64,000 nucleotides of DNA from Trema orientale (Eukaryota > Streptophyta > Magnoliopsida > Rosales > Cannabaceae): positions 14,297 through 78,296 of the forward strand of contig JXTC01000071.1 of the NCBI GenBank assembly GCA_002914845.1, given 5' to 3'. Positions 25,901 through 40,520 of this stretch are shown piece by piece. The position numbers and the translations under genes were made by a program. How positions within the stretch are numbered: the first letter of the stretch is position 1; each line of letters starts with the position of its first letter. Under the pieces are notes generated by a model. It did not search any database. It saw only the letters and a program-made list of their open reading frames with translations, and was not told the origin of the DNA.

Positions 25901-28900
25901 TTTTATTGTTGTTTCTAACATTAAAGAATGCTATTCCATATATATTTGAATCAAAACAAGGTAATTATACAAAATATTGCATGATTTAGGGGTTAAGATT
26001 AAATGCGCAATAGTCCATGGTATTTAGTCGAAACAAGCATTTGGCTCCTCAATTAGCATTTATTGGTGTCATTATCATTTTGAAATGGTTCAATTCGAGA
26101 TTGGTTGAAAGATTTCAAAGAGAGGTCGCACAGAAAAAATTTTAGAATTTAGGGGTTACACAGATTTGGGATTAAGTGAATGTTCAATTTTCCTTATAAT
26201 GTTGGAGAAACTTGAGTTTTATTGTTATTTTTAATATTTAATAATGCTAATCCATATATATTTAAATCAAAACTAGGTAATTATACAAAAAGCTTCACGA
26301 TTTAGGGGTAACGAGTAATTTAGCAATAATCAGTGGTATTCTATTGAAACAAGCATTTCGGGTGCTCAGTTAGCATTTAGTGGTGTTATTTTCATTTTGA
26401 AATGGTTTAATTTGAGATGGCTTCAAATATTACAAAGAGATGAAATACGAAAAAACCTTCAGAATTTAGGGGTCGCTCGGTTTAGGGGTTAAGCAAATGT
26501 TCATTTTTCCGTGTAGTATTGGAGTAACCTGAGTTTTATTATCGTTTGTAATGTTAGATAATAATAATCCATATATATTTGAATCAAAACAAGGTGATTA
26601 TACAAAAAGTTGCACTATTTAGGGGTTACGAGTATCTGAGGAATAGTCGACAGTATTTAGTCAAAACAAGTATTTTGGGTTCTCAATTGGCATTTAATGG
26701 TATCATTATTGTCTTGAAATAGTTTAATTTGAGATTGGTTCAAAGATTACAAAGAGATATCGTACGGAAAAAACTTTAGAGTTTAGGGGTTACACGGTTT
26801 AGGGGTTAAGTGAATGTTCAATTTTCTTTGTAATATTGGAGTACCTTGTATTTTGTTGTTGTTACTAGTATTAAATAATGCTAATCCATAAATATTTGAA
26901 TGAAAACAATGTAATTATACAAAAATTTTCACGATTTGGGGATTATGAGTAAATGAGTAATACTCTATGGTATTTGGTCGAAACAACCATTTTAGATTCT
27001 CAATTAGCATTTAGTGGCATCATTATTGTTCTGAAGTGGTTTAATTTGAGATAGGTTCAAATATTACAAAGAGATGACGTATGGGAAAACTTTGGAATTT
27101 TGGGGTTACACGGTGCAGGGTTTAAGTGATTATTCAATTTTTCGTATAATATTGGAGTAACATGAGTTTTATTATTGTTTATAATGTGAAACAATGCTAA
27201 TCCATATATATATTAGAATCAAAACAAGGTAATTATACGAAATGTTGCCCGGTTCAGGTGTTATGAGTAAATGAGCAATGGTTAATGGTATTTAGTCAAA
27301 ACAAGCATTTTGGGTTCTCCATTAACATTCAATGGTGCCATTACTGTTTATAAATAGTTTAATTTGAGATAGGTTTAAAGATTACAAAAAGATATCGTAC
27401 AGAAAAAACTTTAGAGTTTAGCAGTTACACGATTTAGTGATTAAGTGAATGTTCAAATTTCCTTGTATTACTGGAGTCACTTGTATTTTACTCTTATTTC
27501 TAATCTTAAATAATCCTAATCCATATATATTTGAATAAAAACAAGGTTATTAAACAAGAGTTTCACGATTTAGAGATTATGCGTAAATGAGCAATAGTCC
27601 ATGGTATTTGGTCGAAACAAGCATTTCGGGTTCTCAATTAGCAACTAGTGTTATTCTTATAGTTTTGAAATAGTTTAATTGAAGGTAGGTTGAAGGAATA
27701 CAAAGAAAGGTCGTATAGATAAAACTTTAGAATTTAGGGGTTACACGGTTTAGAGGTTAAGTGAATGTTTAATTTTCTGTGTAATATTGGTGAAACATGA
27801 GTTTTATTGTTGTTTCTAATGTTAAATAATATTAATCCACATATACTTGAATCAAAACAAGCTAATTATACAAAATGCTGCACAATTTAGGGGTTACGAG
27901 TAAATGGGCAATAGTCCATGGTATTCAGTCGAAACAAGTATTTTGGGTTCGTAATTAGCATTTAATGGTGTCATTATTACTTTGAAATAGTTTAATTTGA
28001 GATAGGTTCAAAGATTACAATGAGATGTCGTATGAAAAAAACTTTATAGTTTAGGGGTTACACGATTTAGTGGGGAAGTGAATGTTCAATTTTCCATGTA
28101 ATATTGGAGTAACTTGTATTTTGTTGTTGTTTCTAGTATTAAATAATGCTAATCCATATACAAGGTAATTATTCAAAAAGTTGTAAGATTTAGGGGTTAT
28201 GAGTAAATGAGCAATAGTCCATGGTATTTGGTCGGAACATGCATTTCTGGTTCTCTATTAGCACTTAATGGGGTCCTTATTGTTTTGAAATGGTTTAATT
28301 TGAGATAGGTTGAAAGAATACAAAGAGATTTCGTACAGATATAATTTTAGAATTTAGGGGTTGCACGATTTCAGGGTTAAGTGAATGTTCAATTTTTTTT
28401 GTAATATTGGAGTAACTTGAGTTTTATTGTTGTTTCTAATGTTAAAGAATGCTAATCCGTATATATTTGAATCAAAACAAGGTAATTATACAAAGTGTTG
28501 TATGATTTAGGGGTTACAAGTAAATGCGCGATTGTCCGTGGTATTTAGTCGAAACAAGCATTTGGGTTCTCAATCCGCATTTAGTTGTGTCATTATCATT
28601 TTGAAATGGTTTAATTTCAAATGGTTTGAAAGATTTCAAAGAGAGGTCGTACAGAAAAAACTTTAGAATTTAGAGGTTACACAGGTTTGGGATTAAGTGA
28701 ATGTTATATTTCCTTCTAATTTTGAAGGGACTTGAGTTTGATTGCTATTTTTGTTACTTAATAATGTTAATCCATATATATTTGAATCAAAACGAGGTAA
28801 TTATACAAAAAGTTTAACGATTTAGGGGTAACGAGTAATTTAGCAATAGTACATGGTATTTAGTCGAAATAGGCATTTCGGGTTCTCAATTTGCATTTAG

Positions 28901-31900
28901 TGGTGTCATTATCGTTTGAAAATGGTTTAATTTGAGATAGGTTCAAATATTACAAAGAGATGACGTACAGAAAAAACTTTAGAATTTAGGGGTTACACGG
29001 TGTAGGGTTTAAGTGAATGTTTAATTTTTCTTATAATACTGGAGTAACATGAGTTTTATTGTTGTTTCTAATATGAAATAATGCTAATCCATATACATTA
29101 GAATCAAAACAAGGTAATTATGCAAAATGTTGCCCAGTTCAAGGGTTACGAGTAAATGAGCAATAGTCTATAGTATTTAGTCGAAACAGGCATTTTGGGT
29201 TCTCTATTAGCATTCAATGGTGCCATTATTGTTTTGAAATAGTTTAATTTTAGATAGGTTTAAAGATTACAAGGAGATGTCGTCCGGAAAAAACTTTAGA
29301 GTTTAGCAGTTACACAGTTTAGGGGTTAAGTCAATGTTCAATTTTCCTTGTATTATTTGAGTAACTTGCATTTAACTCTTATTTCTAATGTTAAATAATG
29401 CTAATCCATATATATTTGAATGAAAACAAGGTAATTATACAAAAAGTTTCACGATTTAGGGGTTATGAGTAAATGAGCAATAGTCCATGATATTTGGTCG
29501 AAACAAGTATTTCGGGTTTTAAATTAGCAATCAGTGGTGTCCATATAGTTTTGAAACGGTTTAATTTAAGGTAGGTTGAAGGAATACGAAGAGAGCTCGT
29601 ATAGATAAAACTTTAGAATTTACGGGTTACACGGTTTAGATGTTAAGTGATTATTCAATTTTCTGTGTAATATTGGAGAAACATGAGTTTTATTGTTGTT
29701 TCTAATGTTAAATAATGCTAATCCGTATATATTTGAATCAAAACAAGGTAATTATATAAAATATTACACGATTTAGGGGTTACTAGTAAATGAGCAATAG
29801 TCTATGGTATTTAGTCGAAACACGCATTTTGGGTTCTCAATTAGCATTTAGTGGTGTCATTATTATTTTGAAATAGTTTAATTTGAGATAGGTTCAAAGA
29901 TTACAAAGAGATATCGTATGGAAAAAACTTTATAGTTTAGTGGTTACACGGTTTAGGGGGGAAGTGAATGTTCAATTTTTCGTGTAAAATTGGAGTAACT
30001 TGTATTTTATTGTTGTTTCTATTATTAAATATTGCTAATCCATATATATTTGAATGAAAACAAGGTAATTATACAAAAAGTTGCACGATTTAGGGGTTAT
30101 TAGTAAATGAGCAATAGTCGATGGTATTTGGTCGAAACATGCATTACTGGTTCTCAATTAGCATTTAGTAGTGTTCTTATAGTTTTGAATTGGTTTAATC
30201 TGGGATAGGTTGAAAGAATACAAAGAAAGGTCGTACAGATATAATTTTAGAATTTAGGGGTTATACGGTTTCAGGGTTAAGTGATTGTTCAATATTTCGT
30301 GTAATATTGTAGTAATTTATGTTTTATTTTTGTTTTTAATGTTTAAGAATGCTAATCTGTATATATTTAAATCAAAACAAGGTAATTATACAAACTGTTG
30401 CATGATTTAAGGGTTACGAGTAACTGTGCAATAGTCCATGGTATTTAGTCGAAATAGGCATTTGGGTTCTCGATTGGCATTTAGAGGTGTTATTATAGTT
30501 TTGAAATGGTTTAATTTCAAATAGGTTGAAAGATTTCAAAGAGAGGTCGTACAGAAAAAACTTTAGAATTTAGGGGTTACGCAGGTTTGGGGTTAAGTAA
30601 ATGTTCAATTTTTCTTGTAGTATTGGAGGAGCTTGAGTTTTATTATTATTTTTAATATTTAATAATGTTAATCTATATATATTTGAATCAAAACTAGGTA
30701 ATTATAGAAAAAATTTCACGATTTAGGGTTAACGAGTAATTTTGCAACAGTCCATGGTATTTAGTCGAAACACACATTTTGGGTTCTCAATTAGCATTTA
30801 GTGGTTGCATTATCATTTTGAAATGGTTTAATTTGAGCTAGGTTCAAATATTACAAAGAGATGACACACAGAAAAAAACTTTAGAATTTAGGGGTCACTC
30901 GGTTTAGGGGTTAGGTGAATGTTCAATTTTTCGTGTAATATTGGAGTAACTTGAGTTTTATTGTTATTTTTAGTATTTAATAATGCTAATCCTATATATT
31001 TGATTCAAATCTAGGTAATTATACAAAAAGTTTCACGATTTAGGGGCAACGAGTAATTTAGCCATAGTCCATCGTATTTTGTGGAAACAAGCATTTTGGG
31101 TTCTCAATTAGCACTTAGTGGTGTCATTATCATTTCGAAATGGTTTAATTTGAGACAGGTTCAAATATTACAAAGAGATGACATACGGAAAAAACTTTAG
31201 AATTTAGGGGTCACTCGGTTTAGGGGTTAATGAGAACAAGATGATTACACAAAATGTTTCACGATTTAGGGATTATAAGTAAATGAGTAATAGTCCATGG
31301 TATTTGGTCGAAACAGGCATTTTGGGTTCTCAATTAGCATTTAGTGGTGTTATTATTGTTTTGAAATGGATTAATTTGAGATAGATTCAAATATTACAAA
31401 GAGATGACGAAAGGAAAAAACTTTAGAATTTAGGGGTTACACGGTTTAGGGGTTGAGTGAATGTTCAATTTTCTGTGTAATATTGGAGTAACATGAGTTT
31501 TATTGTTGTTTCTAATGTTAAATAATGCTAATCCGACTATATTTGATTCGAAACTTGGTAATCAAACAAAATTTTGCACGATTTAGGGGTTACGAGTGAA
31601 TGAGCAATAATCTATGGTATTTAATCGAAACAAGCATTTTGGGTTCTCTATTAGCATTTAGCATTGTCATTATTATTTTCAAATCTTTTAATTTGAGATA
31701 GGGTGAAAAATTACAAAGTGATGCATAAGGGAAAAACATCAAAATTTAAGGGTTATACGGTTTAAGGGTTAAGTGAATGTAAAATTTCCCTTGTAATCTT
31801 GTAGTAACTTGTATTTTTTTGTTGTTTCTAATATTAAACAATGCTAATCCATATATATTTGAATGAAAGCAAGGTAATTATACAAAAAGTTTCGCGATTT

Positions 31901-34900
31901 AGGGGTTATGAGTAAATGAGCAATAGTCCAAGGTATTTAGTCAAAACAAGTATTTTGGGTTCTCAGTTAGCATTTAATGGTGTCATTTTTGTTTTGAAAT
32001 AGTTTAATTTGAGATAGGTTCAAAGATTACAAAGAGATGTCGTATAGAAAAAACTTTATAGTTTAGGGGTTACACGGTTTAGGGGATAAGTAAATGTTAA
32101 ATTTTCCGTGTAATATTGGAGTAACTTGTATTTTGTTGTTATTTCTAGTATAAAATAATGCTAATCCCAATATATTTGAATGAAAATAAGGTCATTATAC
32201 AAAATGTTTCACTATTTAGGGGTTATGAGTAAATGAGCAATAGTCCATGGTATTTGGTCTAAACATGCATTTCTTGTTCTCAATTAGCATTTAGTGGTGT
32301 TCTTATAGTTTTGAATTGGTTTAATCTGAGATAGCTTGAAATAATACAAAGAAAGTTCGTACAGATATAATTTTAGAATTTGGGGGTTATACGGTTTCAG
32401 GGTTAAGTGAATGTTTAATTTTTCGTGTAATATTAGAGTAACTTAAGTTTTATTTTTGTTTCTAATGTTTAAGAATGCTAATCCATATATATTTGAATCA
32501 AAACGAGGTAATTATACAAAATATTGCATGATTTAAGGGTTACGAGTAAATGCGCAATAGTCCATGGTATTTAGTCGAAACGAGCATTTGGGTTCTCGAT
32601 TAGTATTTAATAGTGTCATTATGGTTTTGAAATGGTTTAATTTGAGAGAGGTTCAAATATTACAAAGAGATGTCGTACATAAAAAACTTTAGAGTTTAGG
32701 TGTTACACAGTTTAGGGGTTAAGTGAATGTTCAATTTTTCTTGTAATATTGGAGTACCTTGTATTTTGTTGTTGTTTCTAGTATTAAACAATGCTAATCC
32801 ATATATATTTGAATGAAAAACATGTACTTATGCAAAAAGTCTTATGATTTAGAGATTATGAGTAAATGAGCAGTAGTCCATGGTATTTTGTCAAAACAGG
32901 TATTTTAGATTCTCAATTAGCATTTAGTGGCATCATTTTTGTTCTGAAATGGTTTAATCTGAGATAGGTTCAAATATTATAAAGAGATTATGTACGAAAA
33001 ACACTTTAGAATTTAGGGGTTACACGGTGTAAGGATTAAGTGAATGTTCAATTTTTCGTATAATATTAGAGTAACATGAGTTTTAATGTCGTTTCTAATA
33101 TGAAATAATACTAGTCCATATATATTTGAATCAAAACAAAGTAATTATATAAAATGTTGCCCGTTTCAGGGTTTACAAGTAAATGTGCAATAGTCTATGG
33201 TATTTAGTGGAAACAAGCATTCTGGGTTCTCCATTAGCGTTCAATATTGCCATTATTGTTTTGAAATAGTTTAATTTGAGATGGGTTTAAAGATTACAAA
33301 GAGATGTCGTACGAAAAAAGCTTTAAAGTTTAGCGGTTACACGGTTTAGAGGTAAAGTGAATGTTCAATTTTCTTTGTTTTATTGGAGTAACTTGTATTT
33401 TACTCATATTACTACCTTTAAATAATGCTAATCCATATATATTTGAATGAAAACCAGGTAATTATACAAAAAGTTTCACGATTTAGGGGTTAAGAGTAAA
33501 TGAGCAATAGTCCATGATATTTGGTCGAAACATGCATTTCTCGTTCTCAATTAGCATTTAGTGGTGTCCTTATAGTTTTGAAATGGATTAATTTGAGATA
33601 GGTTGAAAGAATACAAAGAGAGGTCGTACAGATATAATTTTAGAATTTAGGGGTTACACGGTTTTAGGATTAAGTGAATATTCAATTTTTCGTGTAATAT
33701 TAGAGTAACTCGAGTTTTATTGTTGTTTCTAATGATAAAGAATACTAATCCAGATATATTCGAATCAACACAAGGTAATTATACAAAGTGTTGTATGATT
33801 TAGGAGTTACGAGCAAATGCGCAATAGTCTATGGTATTTAATCGAAACAAGCATCTAGGTTCTTAATTAGCATTTAGTGGTGTCATCATCATTTTAAAAT
33901 GGTTTAATTTGAGATAGGTTCAAATATTACAAAGAGATGACGTACGAAAATTTTTTTAGAATTTAGGGATTACTCTTATTTCTACTGTTAAATAATGCCA
34001 ATCCACATATATTTGAATGGAAACCAGATAATTATACAAAAAGTTTCACGATTTAGGGGTTATGAGTAAATGAGCAATTGTCCATGGTATTTGGTCGAAA
34101 TATGCATTTCTGGTTCTCAATTAGCATTTAGTGGTGTCCTTATACTTTTGTATTAGTTTAATTTGAGATAGGTTGAACGAATACAAAGAGAGGTCGTACA
34201 AATAAAATTTTTGAATTTAGGGGTTACACGGCTTCGGGGTGAAGTGAATGTTCAATTTTCTATGTAATATTGGAGTAACTTGAGTTTGTTGTTGTTTCTA
34301 ATATTAAATAATGGTAATCCATATATATTTGAATCAAAACAAGGTTATTCTACAAAATGTTGATTTAGGGGTTACGAGTAAATGCGCAATAGTCCGTAGT
34401 TTTTAGTTGAAACAAGCATTTTAGGTTCTCAATTAACATTTAGTAGTGTCATTATTATTTTGAAATGGTCTAATTTGAGGTAGGTTAAAAGATTTCAAAG
34501 AGAGATCGTACAGAAAAAACTTTAGAATTTAGGGGTTACATGGATTAGGTGTTAAGTGAATGTTCAATTTTCCTTGTAATACTGACGGAACTTGAATTTT
34601 ATTGTAATTTTTAATATTTAATAATACTAATCCATATATATTTGAATCGAAACCGGATAATTATACAAAAAGTTTCACAACTTAGAGTACCAATTAATTT
34701 AGTAATAGTCCATGACATTTAGTCGAAGCAAGCATTTTGGGTTCTCAATTAGCATTTAGTGGGGTCATTATTATTTTGAAATGGTTTAATTGGAGATAGG
34801 TTAAAATATTACAAAGAGATGACATACGGAAAAAACTTTAGAATATAGGGGTTATTCGGGTTTGGGGTTAAGTGAATGTTCAATTTTTTGTGTAATATAG

Positions 34901-37900
34901 GAGTAACTTGAGTTTTTTCGTTGTTTATAATGTTAAATAATACTAATCCATATATATTTGAATCAAAACATGGTAATTGTACGAAATATTGCACAGTTTA
35001 GTAGTTACGAGTAAATGGGTAATAGTCCATGGTATTTAGTTGAAACAAGCATTTTGGGTTCTCAATTAGCATTTAATGGTGTCATTATTTTTTGAAATAG
35101 TTTAATTTGAGATAGGTTCGAAGATTATAAAGAGATGTCGTACGTAAAAAACTTTAGAGTTTAGGGGCTTAGTGAATGTTCAATTTTCCTTATAATATTG
35201 GATTAACTTGTATTTTACTCTTATTTTTAAAGTTAGATAATTTTAATCCATATATATTTGAATGAAAACAAGGTAATTATACAAAATGTTTCACGATTTA
35301 GGGGTCACGAGTACATGAGCAATTGTCCATGGTATTTAGTCAAATCAAGCATTTTTGGTTCTCTATTAGCATTTAGTGGTGTCATTATTGTTTTCAAATT
35401 GTTTAATTTGAGAGAAGGTGAAAAATTAGAAAATGATGAATACGGAAAAAACTTCTGAATTTAAGGGTCATATGGTTTAGGGGTTAAGTGAATGTTAAAT
35501 TTTCCTTGTAATATTAGAGTAACTTGTATTTTACTCTCACTTCTAATGTTAAATAATGCTAATCCATATATATTTAAATGAAAAAGAGGTGATTATAGAA
35601 AAGGTTTCACGATTCAGGGGTTATGAGCATATGAGTAATAGTCCATGGTATTTCGTCGAAACAATCAATTTGGGTTCTCAATTAGCATTTAGTGGTGCCA
35701 TTGTTGTTTTGAAATGGTTTAATTTGAGATAGGTTCAAATATTATGAAGAGATGGCGTATAGAAAAAACTTTAGAATTTAGGGGTTACACAGTTTAGGGG
35801 TTATGTGAATATTCAATTGTTTGTGTAATATTGGAGTAACATAAGTGTTATTGTTATTTCTAATGTTAAATAATGCTACTCCATATATATTTGAATCAAA
35901 GCAAGGTAATTGTACAAAATATTGCACGATTTATGGGTTACAAGTAAATGAGCAATAGTCTACGGTTTTTAGTTGAAATAAGCATTTTGGATTCTCTATT
36001 AGCATTTAGTGGTGTCATTATTGTTTTCAAATTGTTTAATTTGAGATAAGGGGAAAAATTAAAAAGTGAAGTATACGGAAAAAACTTCAGAATTTAAGGG
36101 TTATACGATTTTGGAGTTAAGTAAATGTTACATTTTCCTTCTAATATTGGAGTAACTTGTATTTTTTTGTTGTTTCTAATATTAAATAATACTAATCCAC
36201 ATATATTTGAATGAAAACAAGGTAACTATACAAAAAGTTTCACAATTTAGGGGTTATGAGTAAATGAGCAGTAGTCCATGGTATTTGGTTGAAACGGGCA
36301 TTTCTAGTTCTCAATTAGCATTTAGTGGTGTCCTTATAGTTTTGAAATGGTATAATTTGTGATAGGTTGAAAGAATACAATGAGAGGTCGTACAGATAAA
36401 ATTTTTGAATTTAGGGGTTACATAGCTCAGGGGTTAAGTGAATATTTAATTTTCTGTGTAATATTGGAGTAACTTGAGTTTTATTGTTGTTTCTAATGTT
36501 AAATTATACTAGTCCATAAATATTTGAGTCAAAACATGGTAATTATACAAAATATTGCATCATTTAGAGGTTACGAGTAAATACGCAATAGTCCATGGTA
36601 TTTAATCGAAATAAGCATTCTAGGATCTCAATTAGCATTTAGTAGTATCATTATTGTTTTGAAATAGTTTAATTTGAGATAGGTTGAAAGATTTCAAAGA
36701 GAGGTCGTACAGAAAAAATTTTAGAATTTAGGAGTTACACGGGTTGGGAGTTAAGGGAATGTTCAATTTTACTTATAATATTAGAGGAACTTGAGTTTTA
36801 TTGTTAATTTTAATATTTAGTAATGCTAATCCATATATATTTGAATCAAAACCCGGTAATATACAAAAAAGTTTCACGATTCGGGGGTTACAAGTAAATG
36901 AGCAATAGTCCGTGGTATTTAGTCGAAACAAGCATTTTGGGTTCTCAATCTGCATTTAGTTGTGTTATTATTGTTTTGAAATGGCTTAATTTTGAGATAG
37001 TTTCAAAGATTACAAAGAGATATCCTACGGAATAAACTTTACAATTTAGGGGTTACACGGTTTAGGGGTTAAGTGAATGTTCAATTTTCCGCATAATATT
37101 GGAGTAACTTGAGATTTATTGTTGTTTCTAATTTTAAATAACGTCAGTCTGTATATATTTGAATCAAAACAAGGTAATTATAGAAAATGTTGCACGATGT
37201 AGGGGTTACGAGTAAATGAGCAATAGCCCATGGTATTTATTCGAAACAAGCATTTTGGGTTCCCAATTAGCGTTTAGTGGTGTCATTATTATTTTGAAAT
37301 AGTTTAATTTAAAATAGGTTCAAATATTACAAAGAGTTGACGTCCGGAAAAAACTTTAGAATTTAGTGGTAACACGGTTTAGGGTTTAATTGACTGTTCA
37401 ATTTCCTGTGTAACATTGGAGTAACTTAAGTTTTATTGTTGTTTTTAATGTTAAATAATACTAATCCATATATATTTCAATCAAAACACGGTAATTATAG
37501 AAAATGCGGCATGATGTAGGGAATACGAGTAAATGAGCAATAGCCCATGGTATTTAGTCGAAACAAGCATTTTGGATTCTCAATTAGCATTTAGTGGTGT
37601 CATTATTGTTCTGAAATGGTTCAATTTGAGATAGGTTCAAATATTAGAAAGAATTGACATACAGAAAAAATATTAGAATTTAAGGGTTACACAGTTTAGG
37701 AGTTATGTGAATGTTCAATTTTCTATGTAATATTGAAGTGACATGAGGTTTATTGTTGTTTCTAGTATTAAAGAATGCAAATCTGTATATATTTGAATCA
37801 AAACAACGTAATTATACGAAATGTTGCATGATTTAGGAGTTACGAGTAAATGAGCAATAGTCCATAGTATTTAGTCGAAACCAATATTTTGGGTTCTCAA

Positions 37901-38473
37901 TTAGCATTTAATGGTGTCATTATTGTTTTGAAATAGTTTAATTTGAGATAGATTTAAGGGTTATAATGAGATGTCGTATGGAAAAAAACCTTTAGAGTTT
38001 AGGGGTTACACGGTTTAGGAGTTAAGTGAATGTTCAATTTTTCGTGTAATATTGGAGTAACTTGTATTTTATTACTGTTTCTAATATTAAATAATGCTAA
38101 TCCATATATATTAGACTCAAAACAAGGTAATTACGCAAAATGTCGCATGACATAGGTGTTACGAGTAAATGAGCAATAGTCCATGGTATTTAGTCGAAAC
38201 AAGCTTTTTGGGTTCTCGATTAGCATTTAGTAGTGTCATTATTATTTTAAAGTGGTTTAATTTGAAATAATTTCAAAGATTACAGTGAGAAGTCGTACGG
38301 AAAGGCCTTTAGAATTTAGGGGTTACTCGGTTCACCGGTTAAGTAATATTCAATTTTCCGTATAATATTGGACTAACTTGAGTTTTATTGTTGTTTATAA
38401 TATTAAATAATATTAATCCATATATATTTAACTCAAAACTAGGTAATTATACAAAATGTTGCACGATTTAATG
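19951..38473 (+). repeat. Satellite array, distinct subfamily block
   Basis: The satellite continues, but monomer classes not seen further left become common: AACGAGTAATTTAGC in place of ACGAGTAAATGAGC, GATTTCAAAGAGAGGTCG in place of GATTACAAAGAGATGTCG, and ACACAGGTTTGGGG in place of ACACGGTTTAGGGG. Class B monomers here often carry TTGTTGTTTCTAGTATTAAATAA. A shortened monomer near 20030 (TTATTTCTGGCATTATG) and another near 31226 mark local deletions. The change from the left block to this block is gradual, so the left limit is approximate. It contains no gene. Confidence 0.93.
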
Positions 38474-40520
38474 TTTGAACCAATCTCAAATTAAACCATT
38501 TCAAAACAATAATGACACCATTAAATGCTAATTAAGAACCCAAAATGCTTGTTTCGACTAAATACCATGGACTATTGCTCATTTACTCGTAACCACTAAA
38601 CTGTGCAAAATTTTGTATAATTACCTTTTTTTTCTGATTCAAATATATATGGATTAGTAATCTTTAACATTATAAACAATAATAAAACTCAAGTTCTTCT
38701 AATATTGTACGGAAAATGGAATATTGTACGGAAAATGGAATATTCACTTAACTCCTAAATCGTGTAACCCATAAATTCTGAAGTTTTATCTATACGGCCT
38801 TTCTTTGTATTCTTTCAACTATCTCAAATAAAACTATTTCAAAACCGTAAAGACACCACTGAATGCAAATTGAGAACCGGAAATGCTTGTTTCAACCAAA
38901 TACCATGGACTATTGCTCATTTACTCATAACCACTAAATCGTGAAACTTTTTATATAATTACGTTAATTTCATTCAAATATATATGGATTAGAATTATTT
39001 AACATTAAAAATAAGAGTAAAATACAAGTTACGCTAATATTATAAGGAAAATTGAATATTCACTTAACCCCTAAGCTCTAAAGTTTTTTCCGTACGACAT
39101 CTCTTTGTAATCTTTGAACCTATCTCAAATTAAACTATTTCAAAACAATAATGACACCATTAAATGCTAATTGAGAACATAAAATACTTGTTTCGACTAA
39201 ATATCACGGACTATTGCTCATTTACTCGTAACCACTAAACTGTGCAAAATTTTGTATAATTACCTTGTTTTGATTCGAATATATATGGATTAGTATTATT
39301 TAACATTATAAATAACCATAAAACTTATATTACTCCAATATTACACGGAAAATAGAACATTCACTTAACCTATAAACCGTGTAACCCATAAATTCTAAAA
39401 TTTTATTTGTACGACCACTCTTTGTATCCTTTCAATCTAGCTCAAATTAAACCATTTCAAAACTATAAAGACACTAGTAAATGCAAATTGAGAACCCGAA
39501 ATGCTTGTCTCGACCAAATACCATGGACTATTACTCCTTTACTCATAACCCCTGAATCGTGAAACATTTTGTAGAATTACCTTGTTTTCATTCACATATA
39601 TATGGATTTGCATTATTTAAAATTAGAAATAAGGGTAAAGTATAAGTTACTCAAATAATACGAGGGAAATTGAACATTCACTAAACTCCTAAGCCGTGTA
39701 ACCCCTAAACTCTAAAGTTTTTTCCGTACGACGTCTCTTTGTAATGTTTGAGCCTATCTCAAATTAAACGATTTCAAAACGATAATAAAATTGAGAACCC
39801 AAAATGCTTGTTTCGACTAAATACTATGGACTATTTCTTATTTACTCGTAACCTATAAATCGTGCATTATTTAGTATAATTACCTTGTTTTAATTCAAAT
39901 AATATATATGGATTAGCATTATTTAACATTAGAAATAATTAAAAAAGTCATTTACTCCGATATTACACAAAAAATGTAACACTCACATTACCCCTTAATT
40001 CTAAATTTTTTTCCGTAAGACATCTCTTTGTAATCTTTGAACCTATCTCAAATTAAACTATTTCAAAATAATAATGGCACCATTAAATGCTAATTGAGAA
40101 CCCAAAATGCTTGTTTTGACTAAATACTATGGACTATTTCTCATTTACTCGTAACCCCTAAATCGTGCAACATTTTGTGTAATTACTTTGTTTTACTTCA
40201 AATGTATATGGATTAGCATTATTTAGCATTAGAAACAACAGTAAAACTCAAGTTACTCCAATATTACACAGAAAATGGAACATTCACGTAACCCCTAAAT
40301 TCTAAAGTATTTTCCGTATGACATCTCCTTGTATTCTTTGAACCTATCTCAAATTAAACTATTTCAAAATAATAATGACACCATTAAATGCAAATTGAGA
40401 ACCTAAAATACTTGTTTCGACTAAATACCATGGACTATCACTCATTTACTCTTAACCCCTAAATCGCGCAACATTTTGTATAATTACCTTATTTTGATTC
40501 AAATATATATCGATTAGCAT
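38474..40520 (-). repeat. Satellite array, inverted arm part 1
   Basis: At about 38472 the plus-sense word TTGCACGATTTA breaks off and minus-sense satellite starts with TTTGAACCAATCTCAAATTAAACC. From here all satellite is in minus sense. A perfect 19-bp tandem duplication (ATATTGTACGGAAAATGGA) lies at about 38702-38740. The variant with an extra TAT (AATAATATATATGGATT near 39900) mirrors the same variant near 5570 and 15640 in the plus arm. Confidence 0.95.

Noticed and set aside
3006-38473. Short frames within the satellite (for example near 9689, 17811, 34809, 35258, 36773)
   Set aside because: They recur in fixed register with the monomer, are poorly conserved, and are better explained as chance frames in tandem non-coding DNA.
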